Shown: positions 1 through 8,940, numbered from the stretch's first letter. The stretch: DNA of 54,030 nt from Lentimicrobiaceae bacterium (GCA_015061295.1 SUWU01000016.1:1-54030), one strand, 5' to 3'. Notes: generated from the sequence alone by a model not told the origin. Made by a program: numbers and translations.

Positions 1-97
1 GTAACATTCTGACACGCGATAGTATGGTGATAACCTTACTGTCATCCCAGTAGAATTTAGGCCAATCATTCTGCTGCCATATCCAGATAGCTCTCAT
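1..97 (-). CDS. Fic family protein, N-terminal fragment (DUF4172-like), cut by window edge
   Basis: The minus strand from the ATG at 97 reads 32 complete codons, starting MRAIWIWQQNDWPKFYW and continuing to RVRML at the edge. The W-I-W-Q-Q-x-D-W-P start followed by an R-V-R-x-L helix matches, from memory, the DUF4172 domain at the N-terminus of one group of Fic proteins, which modify target proteins by AMP transfer. The catalytic HPFx(D/E)GN motif would lie outside the window and cannot be checked. A GGAGAG stretch lies just upstream of the ATG, and a TAnnTTTG promoter and an inverted repeat lie between this gene and divergent pepP. Confidence is limited by the short fragment. Confidence 0.6.
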   Translation of the reverse strand, partial: MRAIWIWQQNDWPKFYWDDSKVITILSRVRML

Positions 98-113
98 AAT
101 ATTTCTCTCCTAT

Positions 114-140
114 GACGTGATTATTTGCATTATTCACGTC
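114..140. promoter_or_regulatory. inverted repeat, candidate operator upstream of the Fic gene
   Basis: GACGTGA (114-120) and TCACGTC (134-140) form a perfect 7-bp inverted repeat around 13 nt, and the pairing continues partly inward. It sits between the Fic promoter (165-172) and the Fic start codon (97), so it would be in the 5' UTR or act as a repressor site. Function is inferred only. Confidence 0.35.
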
Positions 141-164
141 AAATAATGACGCGAATAGTTTTTG

Positions 165-172
165 CAAATATA
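165..172 (-). promoter_or_regulatory. Bacteroidota-type -7 box for the Fic gene
   Basis: The minus strand reads TATATTTG, an exact match to the TAnnTTTG -7 consensus. It lies 68 nt ahead of the Fic start codon. I see no convincing -33 TTTG. Confidence 0.4.
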
Positions 173-216
173 ACATTTTATTAAATCAAAAAGAAGAATA
201 TAACGACAAAAATTAT

Positions 217-224
217 TATTTTTG
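217..224 (+). promoter_or_regulatory. -7 box for pepP
   Basis: TATTTTTG matches TAnnTTTG and lies 111 nt ahead of pepP. The -33 element is not clear. The leader between this box and pepP contains the hairpin at 250-299. Confidence 0.35.
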
Positions 225-249
225 TTGCAACAAGAAAAATGATAAGGTA

Positions 250-299
250 GAGACGTATCAATGCTTCTTGCAAAATATAAGCAAACATTGATGCGTTTC
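250..299. repeat. dispersed GACGTATCAATG hairpin repeat, copy 1
   Basis: Positions 250-263 and 286-299 pair over 14 bp with two G-T wobbles around a 22-nt loop. The same stem sequence recurs at 13997-14045, and a cousin is at 9189-9219. Here it lies in the pepP leader. Confidence 0.5.
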
Positions 300-334
300 A
301 AAAAAAATGAGGTATCAATAAAAAATAAATAACT

Positions 335-1756
335 ATGTTTGCAAAAGAAATCTTCGCGAGCCGTCGCGCCGCTTTATTGAAATCAGGGCTTAAAGGTATA
401 GCCTTCTTCCCTGCTAATGACGAGGCTTCTCTCAATTATCCAGACAACACTTATCGCTATCGTCAAGATAGTAACTTCGCTTATTTCTTCGGTTTAGATA
501 CTCCTGACTTGGTCGGTGTTATCGACTTCGAGTCGGGCGAGGAGATTCTCTTCGGTAGAGAAATAACAATAGACGACATTATTTGGTGCGGCAACCTTCC
601 TTCTCTTACTGAGCAAGGCGAGATGATAGCCGTCAAACAAACCCGCGACATCAACGGCTTCGGCGAATATCTCCGCGATGCTGTCAATAAAGGAAGACAA
701 ATCCATATCCTTCCTCCTTATCGCGGCGACATGAAAATAAAACTCGCTAAATGGTTTAACACCGACATCGATAGTCTTTCTAAATATGTAAGTCAGGAGC
801 TTATAACAGAAGTCGTTAAGCTTCGTGAGATTAAATCTGATATCGAGGTTGAAGATATGGAAAAGGCTGCTAATACCGCATATTTCATGCACACCACAGC
901 GATGAAGATGTGTAAGCCAGGTGTGATAGAACAGGAAATAGCTGGCGCAGTGGAAGGCATCGCTATCTCTAACGGCTACGGCGTTTCATTCCCTGTGATA
1001 TTGAGCGTCGATGGTCAGACCTTGCATAACCACAATCATAACAACGTGCTTCAAGAAGGAAGAATGGTGGTATGCGACGCTGGCGCTGAAACAAAGAATT
1101 ATTACGCTTCCGACTTCACTCGTACTATCCCTGTAGGCGGTAAGTTCAACTCACGTCAGAGCGATATTTACAACATCGTGTTGAAAGCCAATATGGAAGT
1201 CATCAACAACACTCGTCCTTTCAACAGATATTTCGATATGCACGTTTTGGCTTGTCGCACTATCATCGAGGGCTTGAATGCTGTCGGCTTGATGAAAGGT
1301 AATGTCGATGACGCTCTCGCTGCTGGCGCACATTATCTATTTATGCCTCACGGTTTAGGTCATGCTCTCGGTATGGATGTTCACGATATGGAAGGTCTCG
1401 GCGAGAATAACGTAGGTTACGATGCAGAGACTCTACGTGCAACAAAAGAAGGCTTCAGAGGATTACGTTGTGGCAAGGTTCTAAAACCTGGAATGGTCGT
1501 TACCGATGAGCCTGGAATCTATTTCATTCCTACTTTGATTGACATCTGGAAAGCAGAAGGTAAGCATAAAGAATTCATCAACTACGATAAAGTTGAGACT
1601 TACAAAGACTTCGGTGGAATCAGAATTGAAGACGATTTGTTAGTCACCAACGACGGCATCAGAGTTCTCGGTCGTCCTATACCAAAGACAGTAGCTGAAG
1701 TTGAAGCTTGCTGCGCTGAAGGCAGAGAATGGATGAGAATACCAGGAGTTATATAA
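335..1756 (+). CDS. pepP: Xaa-Pro aminopeptidase (aminopeptidase P, M24B)
   Basis: Cytoplasmic metallopeptidase that removes an N-terminal residue preceding proline. The 473-aa length fits the long bacterial form. The first ~165 residues are the N-terminal domain; the rest is the pita-bread fold. All five M24 metal ligands are readable: D248 (VCDAGAE), D260 (SDFTRT), H343 (HGLGH), E392 (DEPGIYF) and E432 (GIRIEDD). H339 of the HGLGH motif is also present. There is no signal peptide. It is followed after 10 nt by the DUF2148 gene on the same strand, so the two probably share a transcript. The call is secure; substrate preference beyond X-Pro is not visible. Confidence 0.95.
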   Translation: MFAKEIFASRRAALLKSGLKGIAFFPANDEASLNYPDNTYRYRQDSNFAYFFGLDTPDLVGVIDFESGEEILFGREITIDDIIWCGNLPSLTEQGEMIAVKQTRDINGFGEYLRDAVNKGRQIHILPPYRGDMKIKLAKWFNTDIDSLSKYVSQELITEVVKLREIKSDIEVEDMEKAANTAYFMHTTAMKMCKPGVIEQEIAGAVEGIAISNGYGVSFPVILSVDGQTLHNHNHNNVLQEGRMVVCDAGAETKNYYASDFTRTIPVGGKFNSRQSDIYNIVLKANMEVINNTRPFNRYFDMHVLACRTIIEGLNAVGLMKGNVDDALAAGAHYLFMPHGLGHALGMDVHDMEGLGENNVGYDAETLRATKEGFRGLRCGKVLKPGMVVTDEPGIYFIPTLIDIWKAEGKHKEFINYDKVETYKDFGGIRIEDDLLVTNDGIRVLGRPIPKTVAEVEACCAEGREWMRIPGVI

Positions 1757-1766
1757 ATAATGTGAT

Positions 1767-2288
1767 ATGATAACATTTGAAGAAGACATCAGGAATGATA
1801 ATATCAAAGACATCGCTAAGATGTTGATGACGGCGGCGCGCACAGCTCCTAAGGCAAGAGGTGTAGATAACATGGTCTTGGCAGTAGCTACCGACGAGGC
1901 TATAGTCGATATTGCGAATAAGATGAGACAACTTGCTGTTGAACGTGAGATGGAGTTTTTTAGTCGTGATGCCGATAATATTATGAATAGCGGTGCGATA
2001 GTATTGTTTGGAATGAAGATCAGCCCTCTGGGATTAAATTGTGGAGCCTGTGGCTTTCCAACATGTGGCGAGAAGCCTAAGAACGTCCCTTGTTTCTTTA
2101 ATGCCAACGACTTAGGTATTGCCATCGGATCTGCTGTTTCTCTTGCTGCTGATATGCGTGTTGACAATAGAGTGATGTTCTCTGTCGGTCAGGCGGTACT
2201 CGCTCTCGACATGATGCCACAATGTAACATGGTGTTGGCGTTGCCTCTTGCTGTCAAAGGTAAGAGTATCTTCTTCGACAGAAAATGA
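1767..2288 (+). CDS. DUF2148 ferredoxin-domain protein
   Basis: 173-aa soluble protein of unknown role. The N-terminal half resembles the nitroreductase-like helix seen in DUF2148 proteins (MLMTAARTAPKARG). The middle carries the Cys-rich motif NCGACGFPTCGEKP, typical of this family and expected to hold an Fe-S cluster; a further Cys follows in NVPCFF. It starts 10 nt after pepP and ends at a bidirectional terminator, so it closes the pepP transcript. Redox or electron-transfer function is a family-level guess, not shown here. Confidence 0.85.
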   Translation: MITFEEDIRNDNIKDIAKMLMTAARTAPKARGVDNMVLAVATDEAIVDIANKMRQLAVEREMEFFSRDADNIMNSGAIVLFGMKISPLGLNCGACGFPTCGEKPKNVPCFFNANDLGIAIGSAVSLAADMRVDNRVMFSVGQAVLALDMMPQCNMVLALPLAVKGKSIFFDRK

Positions 2289-2294
2289 TATAAC

Positions 2295-2328
2295 AAAAGA
2301 AGACGTCACTCTTGTGGCGTCTTCTTTT
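2295..2328. terminator. bidirectional intrinsic terminator
   Basis: A 15-bp stem (2295-2309 with 2314-2328, one G-T pair) and a TCTT loop, flanked by A and T runs on both sides. It ends the pepP transcript on the plus strand. On the minus strand the last codons and stop of the PAP2 gene lie inside the stem. Confidence 0.85.
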
Positions 2329-2887
2329 TTATCTTGTCAGAAAACCAATCATAAACCTTACTAATAATGAAGCCTGTTATAACGCCTACGATAGCTCCTA
2401 CTATGACGTCGCCAGGATAATGAACTCCCATATATATTCTGCTGTATGCAACTAATGCAGCCCAAATAAACATCACCCATGCTATCTTTTTGTAATATTT
2501 TCTTAAGATATGTGTGATGAAGACGGCGAGGGCGAAAGTGTTACATGCGTGAGATGAGATAAATCCATAGGCTCCACCGCAATGTCCATTAGGAAGATAT
2601 ACCATGTCTTTTATCGCTTCATTATGACAAGGACGTGGACGCTCAAAGATAGGCTTGAAGATACCTGATGAGATCTGATCAGAACAGAAAATCAATAACA
2701 CTATAGCTGTTATTATCAATATGCTCTGTCTTTTATAATTCTTTATCACTAAGAATAGAAGCACGAGATAAAATGGAGCCCATGTGATTTTCCCAGAGAT
2801 GAATGTCATGACAGGGTCGAGCCAATCGACATGAAGTCCGTTAAGGAATAAGAATAATTCAGTATCAAGATTTGTGATGAAGCTCAT
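2306..2887 (-). CDS. PAP2-family phosphatase, membrane bound
   Basis: 193-aa integral membrane phosphatase with about five or six hydrophobic segments. The three PAP2 motifs are present: KPIFERPRP (K-x6-RP), GFISSHACN (the SGH-type motif with His) and SRIYMGVHYPGD (SR-x5-H-x3-D). Such enzymes dephosphorylate lipid pyrophosphates or phosphatidates; undecaprenyl-pyrophosphate phosphatase and lipid A phosphatase are both possible, and the sequence does not decide. It is the last gene of the obgE transcript, 21 nt after the TonB-like gene. The stop codon lies within the terminator hairpin, which trims the gene tightly at its 3' end. Confidence 0.9.
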   Translation of the reverse strand: MSFITNLDTELFLFLNGLHVDWLDPVMTFISGKITWAPFYLVLLFLVIKNYKRQSILIITAIVLLIFCSDQISSGIFKPIFERPRPCHNEAIKDMVYLPNGHCGGAYGFISSHACNTFALAVFITHILRKYYKKIAWVMFIWAALVAYSRIYMGVHYPGDVIVGAIVGVITGFIISKVYDWFSDKIKKKTPQE

Positions 2888-2908
2888 GTTTTCTTATGTC
2901 TGATAAAG

Positions 2909-3574
2909 TCATTGAGTTATGAGTTTATTTCTTTCCTCTATGTAATACTCGTTATAAGGATTTCTTCTTATCAGTTCTTCTAAAGCTCTTAATGCTTTTT
3001 TAGGTCTCTTGTTTTTATGTTTCTCAAATTCTTTTTGGAAATAACTGTCGTCTTTACAAGGACAGCCTTCTTCTTCGTCGTAATGTGTTATGAAACCTAC
3101 TGCTTCTGTTTCGAGACCTTCAATTGTAAATACTATTGGTATCTCGAAATATTCGTAGTCGCTATTTTGGCATTCGTTCCAGTTGCCATTTGTCATGAGG
3201 AAGAATTTGTTGAGCTGTGAGCTGAGATAGTCGTTGAGAGGGTTGATGATGCTAAACTCACCGAGTGTTCCGTCGCAGTTGACAGTAAACTGCATCACCG
3301 TTGTTCCTATGGTACAACTCTGACGAGATATTTTGTTATAATCGACGTTGAGGAAGAAGTCGCGTTCAAAAGCGCCGCTACCTCCTTTATATCTATAATC
3401 TAATACATCCTTGAGTATTTCGTTATATTCTGTTAATAGTACCGTATTCGTTGACTGCTGGCTATTGGCTGTTAGGCTATAAGCCATGAGGAGAATGCAT
3501 GCACAGACGCTGGCAATGACATTGACACTGACTTGGCGACTCGGTGACTTAGCGACTCGTTGACTTACACTCAT
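2909..3574 (-). CDS. exported protein with TonB C-terminal-like domain
   Basis: 221 aa from the ATG at 3574, which shares an ATGA overlap with the obgE stop. An in-frame ATG at 3601 would add nine residues and lie deeper inside obgE. A hydrophobic signal segment ([18 protein letters not shown]) precedes a domain with a TonB-CTD look: [19 protein letters not shown], then an N-W pair and [11 protein letters not shown]. The C-terminus ([20 protein letters not shown]) looks like a single TPR-type helix pair. I infer an envelope protein but not an energy-transducing TonB, since no proline-rich spacer is present. The DNA coding for residues ~2-20 is made of a dispersed repeat (see findings). Confidence 0.6.
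   Translation of the reverse strand: MSVSQRVAKSPSRQVSVNVIASVCACILLMAYSLTANSQQSTNTVLLTEYNEILKDVLDYRYKGGSGAFERDFFLNVDYNKISRQSCTIGTTVMQFTVNCDGTLGEFSIINPLNDYLSSQLNKFFLMTNGNWNECQNSDYEYFEIPIVFTIEGLETEAVGFITHYDEEEGCPCKDDSYFQKEFEKHKNKRPKKALRALEELIRRNPYNEYYIEERNKLITQ
3523..3570. repeat. GACTyGG/GACTT tandem repeat inside a coding region
   Basis: This stretch is a chain of 8-9-bp units of the type GACTTGGC, GACTCGGT, GACTTAGC, GACTCGTT, GACTT. The same chain occurs in intergenic DNA at 15789-15816 and 24813-24840. Here it supplies the N-terminal codons of the TonB-like protein. Confidence 0.6.
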
Positions 3575-4569
3575 TCTTCTTCTGTTGTTAAACTTTGCCA
3601 TATTAGATCTTTAAGTTCTTTGATGCCTTCGCCCATTGCCGAGCTTATGAAGATATGAGGTATTTTCTTAGGAAGATGTTTCTTGATGTCTTTCCTTTGT
3701 TGTTCATCGATGAGGTCGCTTTTACTTATTGCGAGTATGCGTCTCTTATCTAACAATTCAGGATTATATTTCTTCAACTCTTTGAGGAGAATGTCGTATG
3801 TCTCTTTGACGTTTTCGCTGTCGGCTGCCACCATGAAGAGTAGTATTGAGTTTCTCTCGATATGACGTAAGAAACGAAGTCCGAGGCCTTTGCCTTCTGC
3901 AGCGCCTTCTATGATGCCCGGGATGTCAGCCATGATGAACGACTTCATGTCATAGTAAGGCACAATGCCGAGGTTAGGTGTCAAGGTGGTGAAAGGATAG
4001 TCAGCTATCTCAGGCTTAGCTGCCGACACTACTGATAGCAGTGTCGATTTTCCGGCGTTGGGGAATCCTACGAGACCTACGTCGGCGAGGAGTTTCAGTT
4101 CTATCACAACCCATCCTTCTACGGAAGGCTCTCCTGGCTGTGAGAACTTAGGAGCCTGCATCGTTGCTGTTTTGAAGAAGGCGTTGCCTTTGCCACCACG
4201 TCCGCCTTTCATCAAGACTATCTCTTGTTTGTCTTCTGTTATCTCTCCAAGATGTTCTCTTGTCTCAGCGTCGTATGCTACGGTGCCAAGAGGTACGTCG
4301 ATATATATGTTTTTTCCGTTAGCTCCTGTCTTCAGAGCGTCGCCACCGTTGCCGCCGTCTTCGGCATATAGGTGTTTTGTATAACGAAGATGCAGCAGTG
4401 TCCATAACTGAGCGTTACCTCTCATGATGACATCACCACCTTTGCCGCCATCGCCACCATCAGGACCACCTTTGGGGACATACTTGGCACGATGAAAGTG
4501 CATTGAACCACCTCCGCCCTTGCCAGAACGACAGAATACCTTTACATAATCGACGAAATTTGAAGCCAT
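3571..4569 (-). CDS. obgE: Obg-family GTPase ObgE/CgtA
   Basis: 332-aa ribosome-associated GTPase needed for 50S assembly and stress control. Residues ~1-160 form the glycine-rich Obg fold ([39 protein letters not shown]). The G domain follows with G1 [11 protein letters not shown], switch I around [13 protein letters not shown]3 [10 protein letters not shown]4 SKSDL and G5 SSAMGEG. It lacks the acidic C-terminal extension of the E. coli protein, as is usual in this phylum. It is the first gene of a three-gene minus-strand transcript with the TonB-like and PAP2 genes. Confidence 0.96.
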   Translation of the reverse strand: MASNFVDYVKVFCRSGKGGGGSMHFHRAKYVPKGGPDGGDGGKGGDVIMRGNAQLWTLLHLRYTKHLYAEDGGNGGDALKTGANGKNIYIDVPLGTVAYDAETREHLGEITEDKQEIVLMKGGRGGKGNAFFKTATMQAPKFSQPGEPSVEGWVVIELKLLADVGLVGFPNAGKSTLLSVVSAAKPEIADYPFTTLTPNLGIVPYYDMKSFIMADIPGIIEGAAEGKGLGLRFLRHIERNSILLFMVAADSENVKETYDILLKELKKYNPELLDKRRILAISKSDLIDEQQRKDIKKHLPKKIPHIFISSAMGEGIKELKDLIWQSLTTEEE

Positions 4570-4716
4570 AACTATATTTAATTTACAATTAACAATGTAT
4601 AATTAACAATTATTCCTAATTTTAAATTTTAAAGAATCTTTCTTTCTTGACACATTCAATGTATCCTCACATTCCTAATTATACACTGTACATTATTCAT
4701 TATACATTATTCATTA
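4570..4716. repeat. AT-rich simple-repeat spacer
   Basis: The gap between PBP1A and obgE holds TTAACAATT-type and ATTATTCATTATAC-type micro-repeats, together with a partial copy of the CACATTCAATGT element seen at 14057 and 15831. No gene or clear promoter is visible. Confidence 0.5.
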
Positions 4717-6978
4717 TCAAAACTCTTCTTCTTCCTCGATAGCCTGATTTTTCTGACTTTGTTCTTGTTCATAAAGCTCGCAGTCGAACTCCAATGCTAC
4801 ATCGCTAAGAGGTTTCTCGAAGTCGCCTTTGCTTATGTTAAGAGTGCTATCGGCATAGACTTTCTGCATATATAAAGCCCATATTGGAAGAGCCATGTTA
4901 GAACCTTGACCGAGACCTATCGTCCTGAAGTGGACGGCTCTATCTTCTGCACCAGTCCATACGCCGGTGGTGAGGTCGGGTGTGATACCCATAAACCATC
5001 CATCGCTTTGGTTCTGTGTCGTCCCTGTTTTGCCTGCAATAGGATTTCTCAGTCCGTATTTATATTTCAGACGAACGCCGGTGCCGATTTGGACTACGCC
5101 TTTCATCAGCTCTATCATCTTATAAGCTGTGACGTTATCCATCGCCTCCACTTGTTCTGTGTCGAAATATTCTATCACGTTACCGTTTTTATCTTCTATC
5201 TTAGTTATGAAGAAAGGCTTGATATAAACGCCCTTGTTGGCGAAGGTGTTCATTGCACCTACCATCTCATATAGTGAGATGTCGCATACGCCGAGACATA
5301 TCGACGGCACTGATTCGATGGGGGAGGTGACACCCATACGACGAGCCATCTGTATCACGGCTTCAGGACCAAATTGTTTCATGAGGAAGGTGGAGATGCG
5401 GTTGTTGGAGTGAGCCAAGGCCCATTTCAGCGTGACCTCTTCGCCAAGTTTCGTTTTGCCTGCATCACGAGGCTCCCAGAACTTGCCGTCGGGCATCTCA
5501 ATGCTATAACTGATGTTAGGTACTGTGGTACATGGTGTGTATTCTCCTTCTTGCATCGCCAAGGAGTAGAGGAAAGGCTTAAAGGTAGAACCTACTTGGC
5601 GGCGAGCCTGCGTCACATGGTCATATTTGAAGAATCTATAGTCGATGCCGCCAACATAAGCTTTAACATGTCCTGTATGCGACTCTACCGACATCAACGA
5701 TGACTGCAAGAATGACTTGAAGTAACGCATCGAGTCCATAGGCGTCATGACAGTGTCGATAGGACCGTCCCATGAGAAGATGGTCATCTCAGTAGGAGTG
5801 TTGAAATTCTTTCTGATAGAGTCGATGTCGATACCTTCTTTCTTCATCTTACGATAACGTTCGGAACGTTTCATAGATATCTCCATGAGATCTTTGATCT
5901 CATCTTTCTCAAGAGAGAATGGCGCGTTGGTATATCCTTTCCAATGTCTGTTGAAAGCAGGCTGAAGGTCTAATGCTAAATGTTCTCTTACAGCTTCTTC
6001 AGCATATTTCTGCATTCTTGAATCGATGGTGGTATAAATCTTAAGGCCGTCTTTGTATATGTTATATGGAGTGCCATCGGGTTTTGTGTTCTCTTTAGCC
6101 CAATCGGTGAGGGTCTGTCTTAGATATTCGCGGAGATATGTGGCTTGCCCGGTGTTATGATCTAAGACTCCGAACTTCGACATGTCGATAGGTATCTGAG
6201 AGATAGAGTCGCATTCTTCTTGTGTGATGAAGCCGTATGTAGCCATCTGGCTGATGACTAAGTTACGACGTTGTAAAGCTCTCTCCGGATTTCTTATCGG
6301 GCTGAAACGTGATGGGGCGTTGACGACGCCTGCCATGAGAGCAGCCTGTTCTATGTTTAGGTCTTTAGGTTCAAGGTTGAAGAATGTCTCCGATGCCTTC
6401 TTGATGCCATAGGCGTTATGTCCGAAGAAAACGGTGTTAAGATACATGGCGATGATCTCGTCTTTAGAATAGTTGTACTCCAACTTTGTTGCAGTAACCC
6501 ATTCTTGGAACTTGCGTATAACGAGTTGTATAGTGCTGAGGTTTTCTCCTCTTGGAAAGAGATTCTTCGCTAATTGCTGTGTTAAAGTACTACCGCCTCC
6601 TTTGTCGTTGCCTGTTATTATTCCAGCTACGACACGCATCAGAGCTCTTTGGTCGATGCCAGAATGTTCGTAGAATCTGATGTCTTCTATGGCGAGAAGG
6701 GCGTTGACGAGATGTGGCGATAACTCACTGTAATTTACATTAGAACGATTCTCTACATAATAAGTGCCAAGTACTTTGCCGTCGGCAGATATTATCTCTG
6801 AAGCTAAGTTGGTAGATGGGTTCTCCAACTCCTCAAATGTAGGCATGTCGCCAAACCACTCATGACTGATGCCGTAGAATAAGCCGAAGCCACATATTAT
6901 TCCTACTGCAAACATTGACCATAATACAATCAGTATTATCTTGCCACTCTTATTATTTTTCTTTTTATCTTTTTTCAT
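4717..6978 (-). CDS. mrcA: class A penicillin-binding protein (PBP1A-type)
   Basis: 753-aa bifunctional peptidoglycan synthase of the inner membrane. A Lys/Asn-rich cytoplasmic start is followed by one membrane anchor (residues ~13-36). The GT51 glycosyltransferase domain follows with the catalytic Glu98 in AIEDIRFYEHSGID and the KGGGSTLTQQLAKN motif. The transpeptidase domain has the active-site Ser464 in GSTFKPF, an SNN motif in AHSNNR and KTGTT near residue 650. The C-terminus is strongly acidic (EEEEEF). It is the third gene after ricT and gldH, an arrangement common in Bacteroidota. Its start codon is embedded in an AATGAA micro-repeat shared with the gldH stop. The symbol is by homology of type only. 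Confidence 0.93.
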   Translation of the reverse strand: MKKDKKKNNKSGKIILIVLWSMFAVGIICGFGLFYGISHEWFGDMPTFEELENPSTNLASEIISADGKVLGTYYVENRSNVNYSELSPHLVNALLAIEDIRFYEHSGIDQRALMRVVAGIITGNDKGGGSTLTQQLAKNLFPRGENLSTIQLVIRKFQEWVTATKLEYNYSKDEIIAMYLNTVFFGHNAYGIKKASETFFNLEPKDLNIEQAALMAGVVNAPSRFSPIRNPERALQRRNLVISQMATYGFITQEECDSISQIPIDMSKFGVLDHNTGQATYLREYLRQTLTDWAKENTKPDGTPYNIYKDGLKIYTTIDSRMQKYAEEAVREHLALDLQPAFNRHWKGYTNAPFSLEKDEIKDLMEISMKRSERYRKMKKEGIDIDSIRKNFNTPTEMTIFSWDGPIDTVMTPMDSMRYFKSFLQSSLMSVESHTGHVKAYVGGIDYRFFKYDHVTQARRQVGSTFKPFLYSLAMQEGEYTPCTTVPNISYSIEMPDGKFWEPRDAGKTKLGEEVTLKWALAHSNNRISTFLMKQFGPEAVIQMARRMGVTSPIESVPSICLGVCDISLYEMVGAMNTFANKGVYIKPFFITKIEDKNGNVIEYFDTEQVEAMDNVTAYKMIELMKGVVQIGTGVRLKYKYGLRNPIAGKTGTTQNQSDGWFMGITPDLTTGVWTGAEDRAVHFRTIGLGQGSNMALPIWALYMQKVYADSTLNISKGDFEKPLSDVALEFDCELYEQEQSQKNQAIEEEEEF

Positions 6979-6995
6979 TCTTCATTTTTCATTGT

Positions 6996-7472
6996 TCATT
7001 CTTCATTCTTCTCAAAGCGCAGCCCTACATCGGCAATGCCTTTAAGGGTAGTGTCTCTCATGGCTTGTTCTATCTCAAAACGATAGTCGCCGGCAAGAGG
7101 GAAACGAAGTCTGTCGTTGAGCAATATCTTTGAGTTTCTCATGCTTCCGCTGCCATCACCTACCCAGCGTCCATCGGGATAAGCGAGTATGCACTCTATG
7201 GTGTCGTGTGTCTGATTGCCGTTAGGGAAAGTGGTATGCAGAAACATGTAGAAGTTGCTGTATCTATAATTCTCTAAATGTCTTATATTGAAATAAAAAG
7301 AGTAATTGGACAAGGTGTCGTCTATTGTCACCTCAAAGAATGGAAGCTCCTGACAGTTCCATGATGCATTGGGTATTATGACGCTTTTGTCGAATATCAC
7401 GTTTTTATCGCCACATGAATTTAATGTGATGATGATTAATAATGATGTGATGAATGTCAGAATCTTTTTCAT
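6996..7472 (-). CDS. gldH: gliding motility lipoprotein GldH
   Basis: 158-aa lipoprotein: signal MKKILTFITSLLIIITLNSC with the lipobox Cys at residue 20, then a beta-rich body (NASWNCQELPFFEV, YSFYFNIRHLENYRYSNFY, GRWVGDGSGSMRN) that matches GldH. GldH is needed for gliding in Flavobacterium, but homologs are widespread in non-gliding Bacteroidales, where the role is unclear. It starts 4 nt after ricT ends and is followed by PBP1A after 17 nt, consistent with one transcript. Its last codons and stop fall in an AATGAA repeat. Confidence 0.88.
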   Translation of the reverse strand: MKKILTFITSLLIIITLNSCGDKNVIFDKSVIIPNASWNCQELPFFEVTIDDTLSNYSFYFNIRHLENYRYSNFYMFLHTTFPNGNQTHDTIECILAYPDGRWVGDGSGSMRNSKILLNDRLRFPLAGDYRFEIEQAMRDTTLKGIADVGLRFEKNEE

Positions 7473-7476
7473 AAGT

Positions 7477-8940
7477 CTATTCGAGTTTACTTAAATCAAC
7501 ATTCTGTCCTTCTTCGCCGTATTCGGTGTTATGCTGTTCTTTGATGAAGGCATAGTCTTCAAGTTGTTCTGGCCATTTGCCTTTCTCATTCATTGATATT
7601 ATCTCTTTGACTTTCTCACAAGGTATTGCCATCATATTACTTCTGTCGAAGGTGTAAGAGTACCACATCAAGCCTTTGAAGACATCGGTTTTTTGATAGA
7701 AGGCTTCTCCTTTTTTTGTCTTGAGGTTGATATGACTGTCGGGGAATGCCTTAAGAGCTTCTACGTAAGTGTCGTATTCGTAGTTGAGACAGCATTTAAG
7801 TTTGCCGCATTGTCCTGCCAATTTCTGTGGATTAGGTGATAGTTGCTGTATTCTTGCCACGCCTGTAGTGACAGATTGGAAATTGGAGATCCATGAGCTA
7901 CAGCATAACTCACGTCCGCAAGAGCCTATGCCTCCGAGCTTTGCCGACTCCTGACGGAATCCTATCTGACGCATCTCTACTCTTACATGAAATTCTTCTG
8001 CCAACTTCTTTATAAGCTCGCGGAAATCGACGCGACCGTCGGCAGTATAGTAAAATATAGCTTTGGTTCTGTCGCCTTGATATTCTATGTCGTTGAGTTT
8101 CATGTCTAAGTTGAGACTCAGGGCAATCTCGCGGCTGCGATACAAGGTGCGTTCTTCTTGACGTGTGGCTTCGATAAACTTCTCAACGTCGTTGATACGT
8201 GCCCTGCGGTATATCTTCTTTAACTCGTTGACAGGACATGTGCTGCCTTTGCGTTGTCGCTGCTTATCTATCAAAGCTCCTATCATGGTGACGATGCCGA
8301 TGTCGTGACCAATGGCAGTCTCTACTGCAACAAGTTCTCCCTCTATCAACTCTAACTCTGAAGGATAACTGTAAAAGTCTTTTCTGTCGTTTTTGAAACG
8401 AACCTCAGCTACTTTCAACTCTCCTTCATATGCTGTCTCGTGATAATCTTTAAGCCAGTTGAAACTGTCTAACTTACATTGGCTATGACGTAGTACATTA
8501 GAACCGATAGTATATTCATTAGCTTTGATACGGCATCCTCTGTGGAAGTCAGGAGTCAGCTCTTTCTTCATGGAGTCGTGAAGAGGCCATTCTATCTTAA
8601 GAAATTCCTCGTTGATGTCGATAGGCTTGTTGAAATCTTCCCTCTCGTCTTCAACTTCTTTGACAAATTTCTTGTTGGTAGCAATATCTTTGACATCTTC
8701 ATATTTAACATCATTGTCATTGTCAATGTTATTGTCATTGTCATTGTCAATGTTATTGTCATTGTCATTGTCATTGTCATTGTCAACATCATTGTCAATG
8801 TCATTGTCAACGTCAATGTCAACGTCAATGTCTTCTATTACCTCGTTTTCTTCTTTATGGTTGTTGTTTTTATGATTGTTCCATTTTTTCTTTGGGTAAT
8901 GCTTTTTCTTATAAGATTGTTTGTTATTATTATCGTTCAT
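7477..8940 (-). CDS. ricT: PSP1-domain protein RicT (YaaT-like) with acidic repeat N-terminus
   Basis: 487 aa from the ATG at 8940. The open frame runs further upstream, but that part crosses a terminator and tRNA-Pro, and a TATATTTG box lies just ahead of 8940. Residues ~1-25 are Lys/Asn-rich, and ~30-85 are almost wholly D/N/I/V coded by a tandem repeat. The PSP1 domain follows, with the cysteine pairs CGRELCC and CGKLKCC that bind Fe-S in RicT of Firmicutes, where it helps RNase Y. Which nuclease it would serve here is unknown. It heads the ricT-gldH-PBP1A transcript. Confidence 0.85.
   Translation of the reverse strand: MNDNNNKQSYKKKHYPKKKWNNHKNNNHKEENEVIEDIDVDIDVDNDIDNDVDNDNDNDNDNNIDNDNDNNIDNDNDVKYEDVKDIATNKKFVKEVEDEREDFNKPIDINEEFLKIEWPLHDSMKKELTPDFHRGCRIKANEYTIGSNVLRHSQCKLDSFNWLKDYHETAYEGELKVAEVRFKNDRKDFYSYPSELELIEGELVAVETAIGHDIGIVTMIGALIDKQRQRKGSTCPVNELKKIYRRARINDVEKFIEATRQEERTLYRSREIALSLNLDMKLNDIEYQGDRTKAIFYYTADGRVDFRELIKKLAEEFHVRVEMRQIGFRQESAKLGGIGSCGRELCCSSWISNFQSVTTGVARIQQLSPNPQKLAGQCGKLKCCLNYEYDTYVEALKAFPDSHINLKTKKGEAFYQKTDVFKGLMWYSYTFDRSNMMAIPCEKVKEIISMNEKGKWPEQLEDYAFIKEQHNTEYGEEGQNVDLSKLE
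8711..8831. repeat. tandem ATTGTC/AATGTC hexamer array in ricT
   Basis: About twenty imperfect copies of a 6-bp unit (attgtc, aatgtc, aacgtc) run without a break. On the minus strand they code for Asp-Asn, Asp-Ile and Asp-Val pairs. The unit is a multiple of 3, so copy-number change would keep the reading frame and alter only the length of the acidic segment. Confidence 0.85.
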
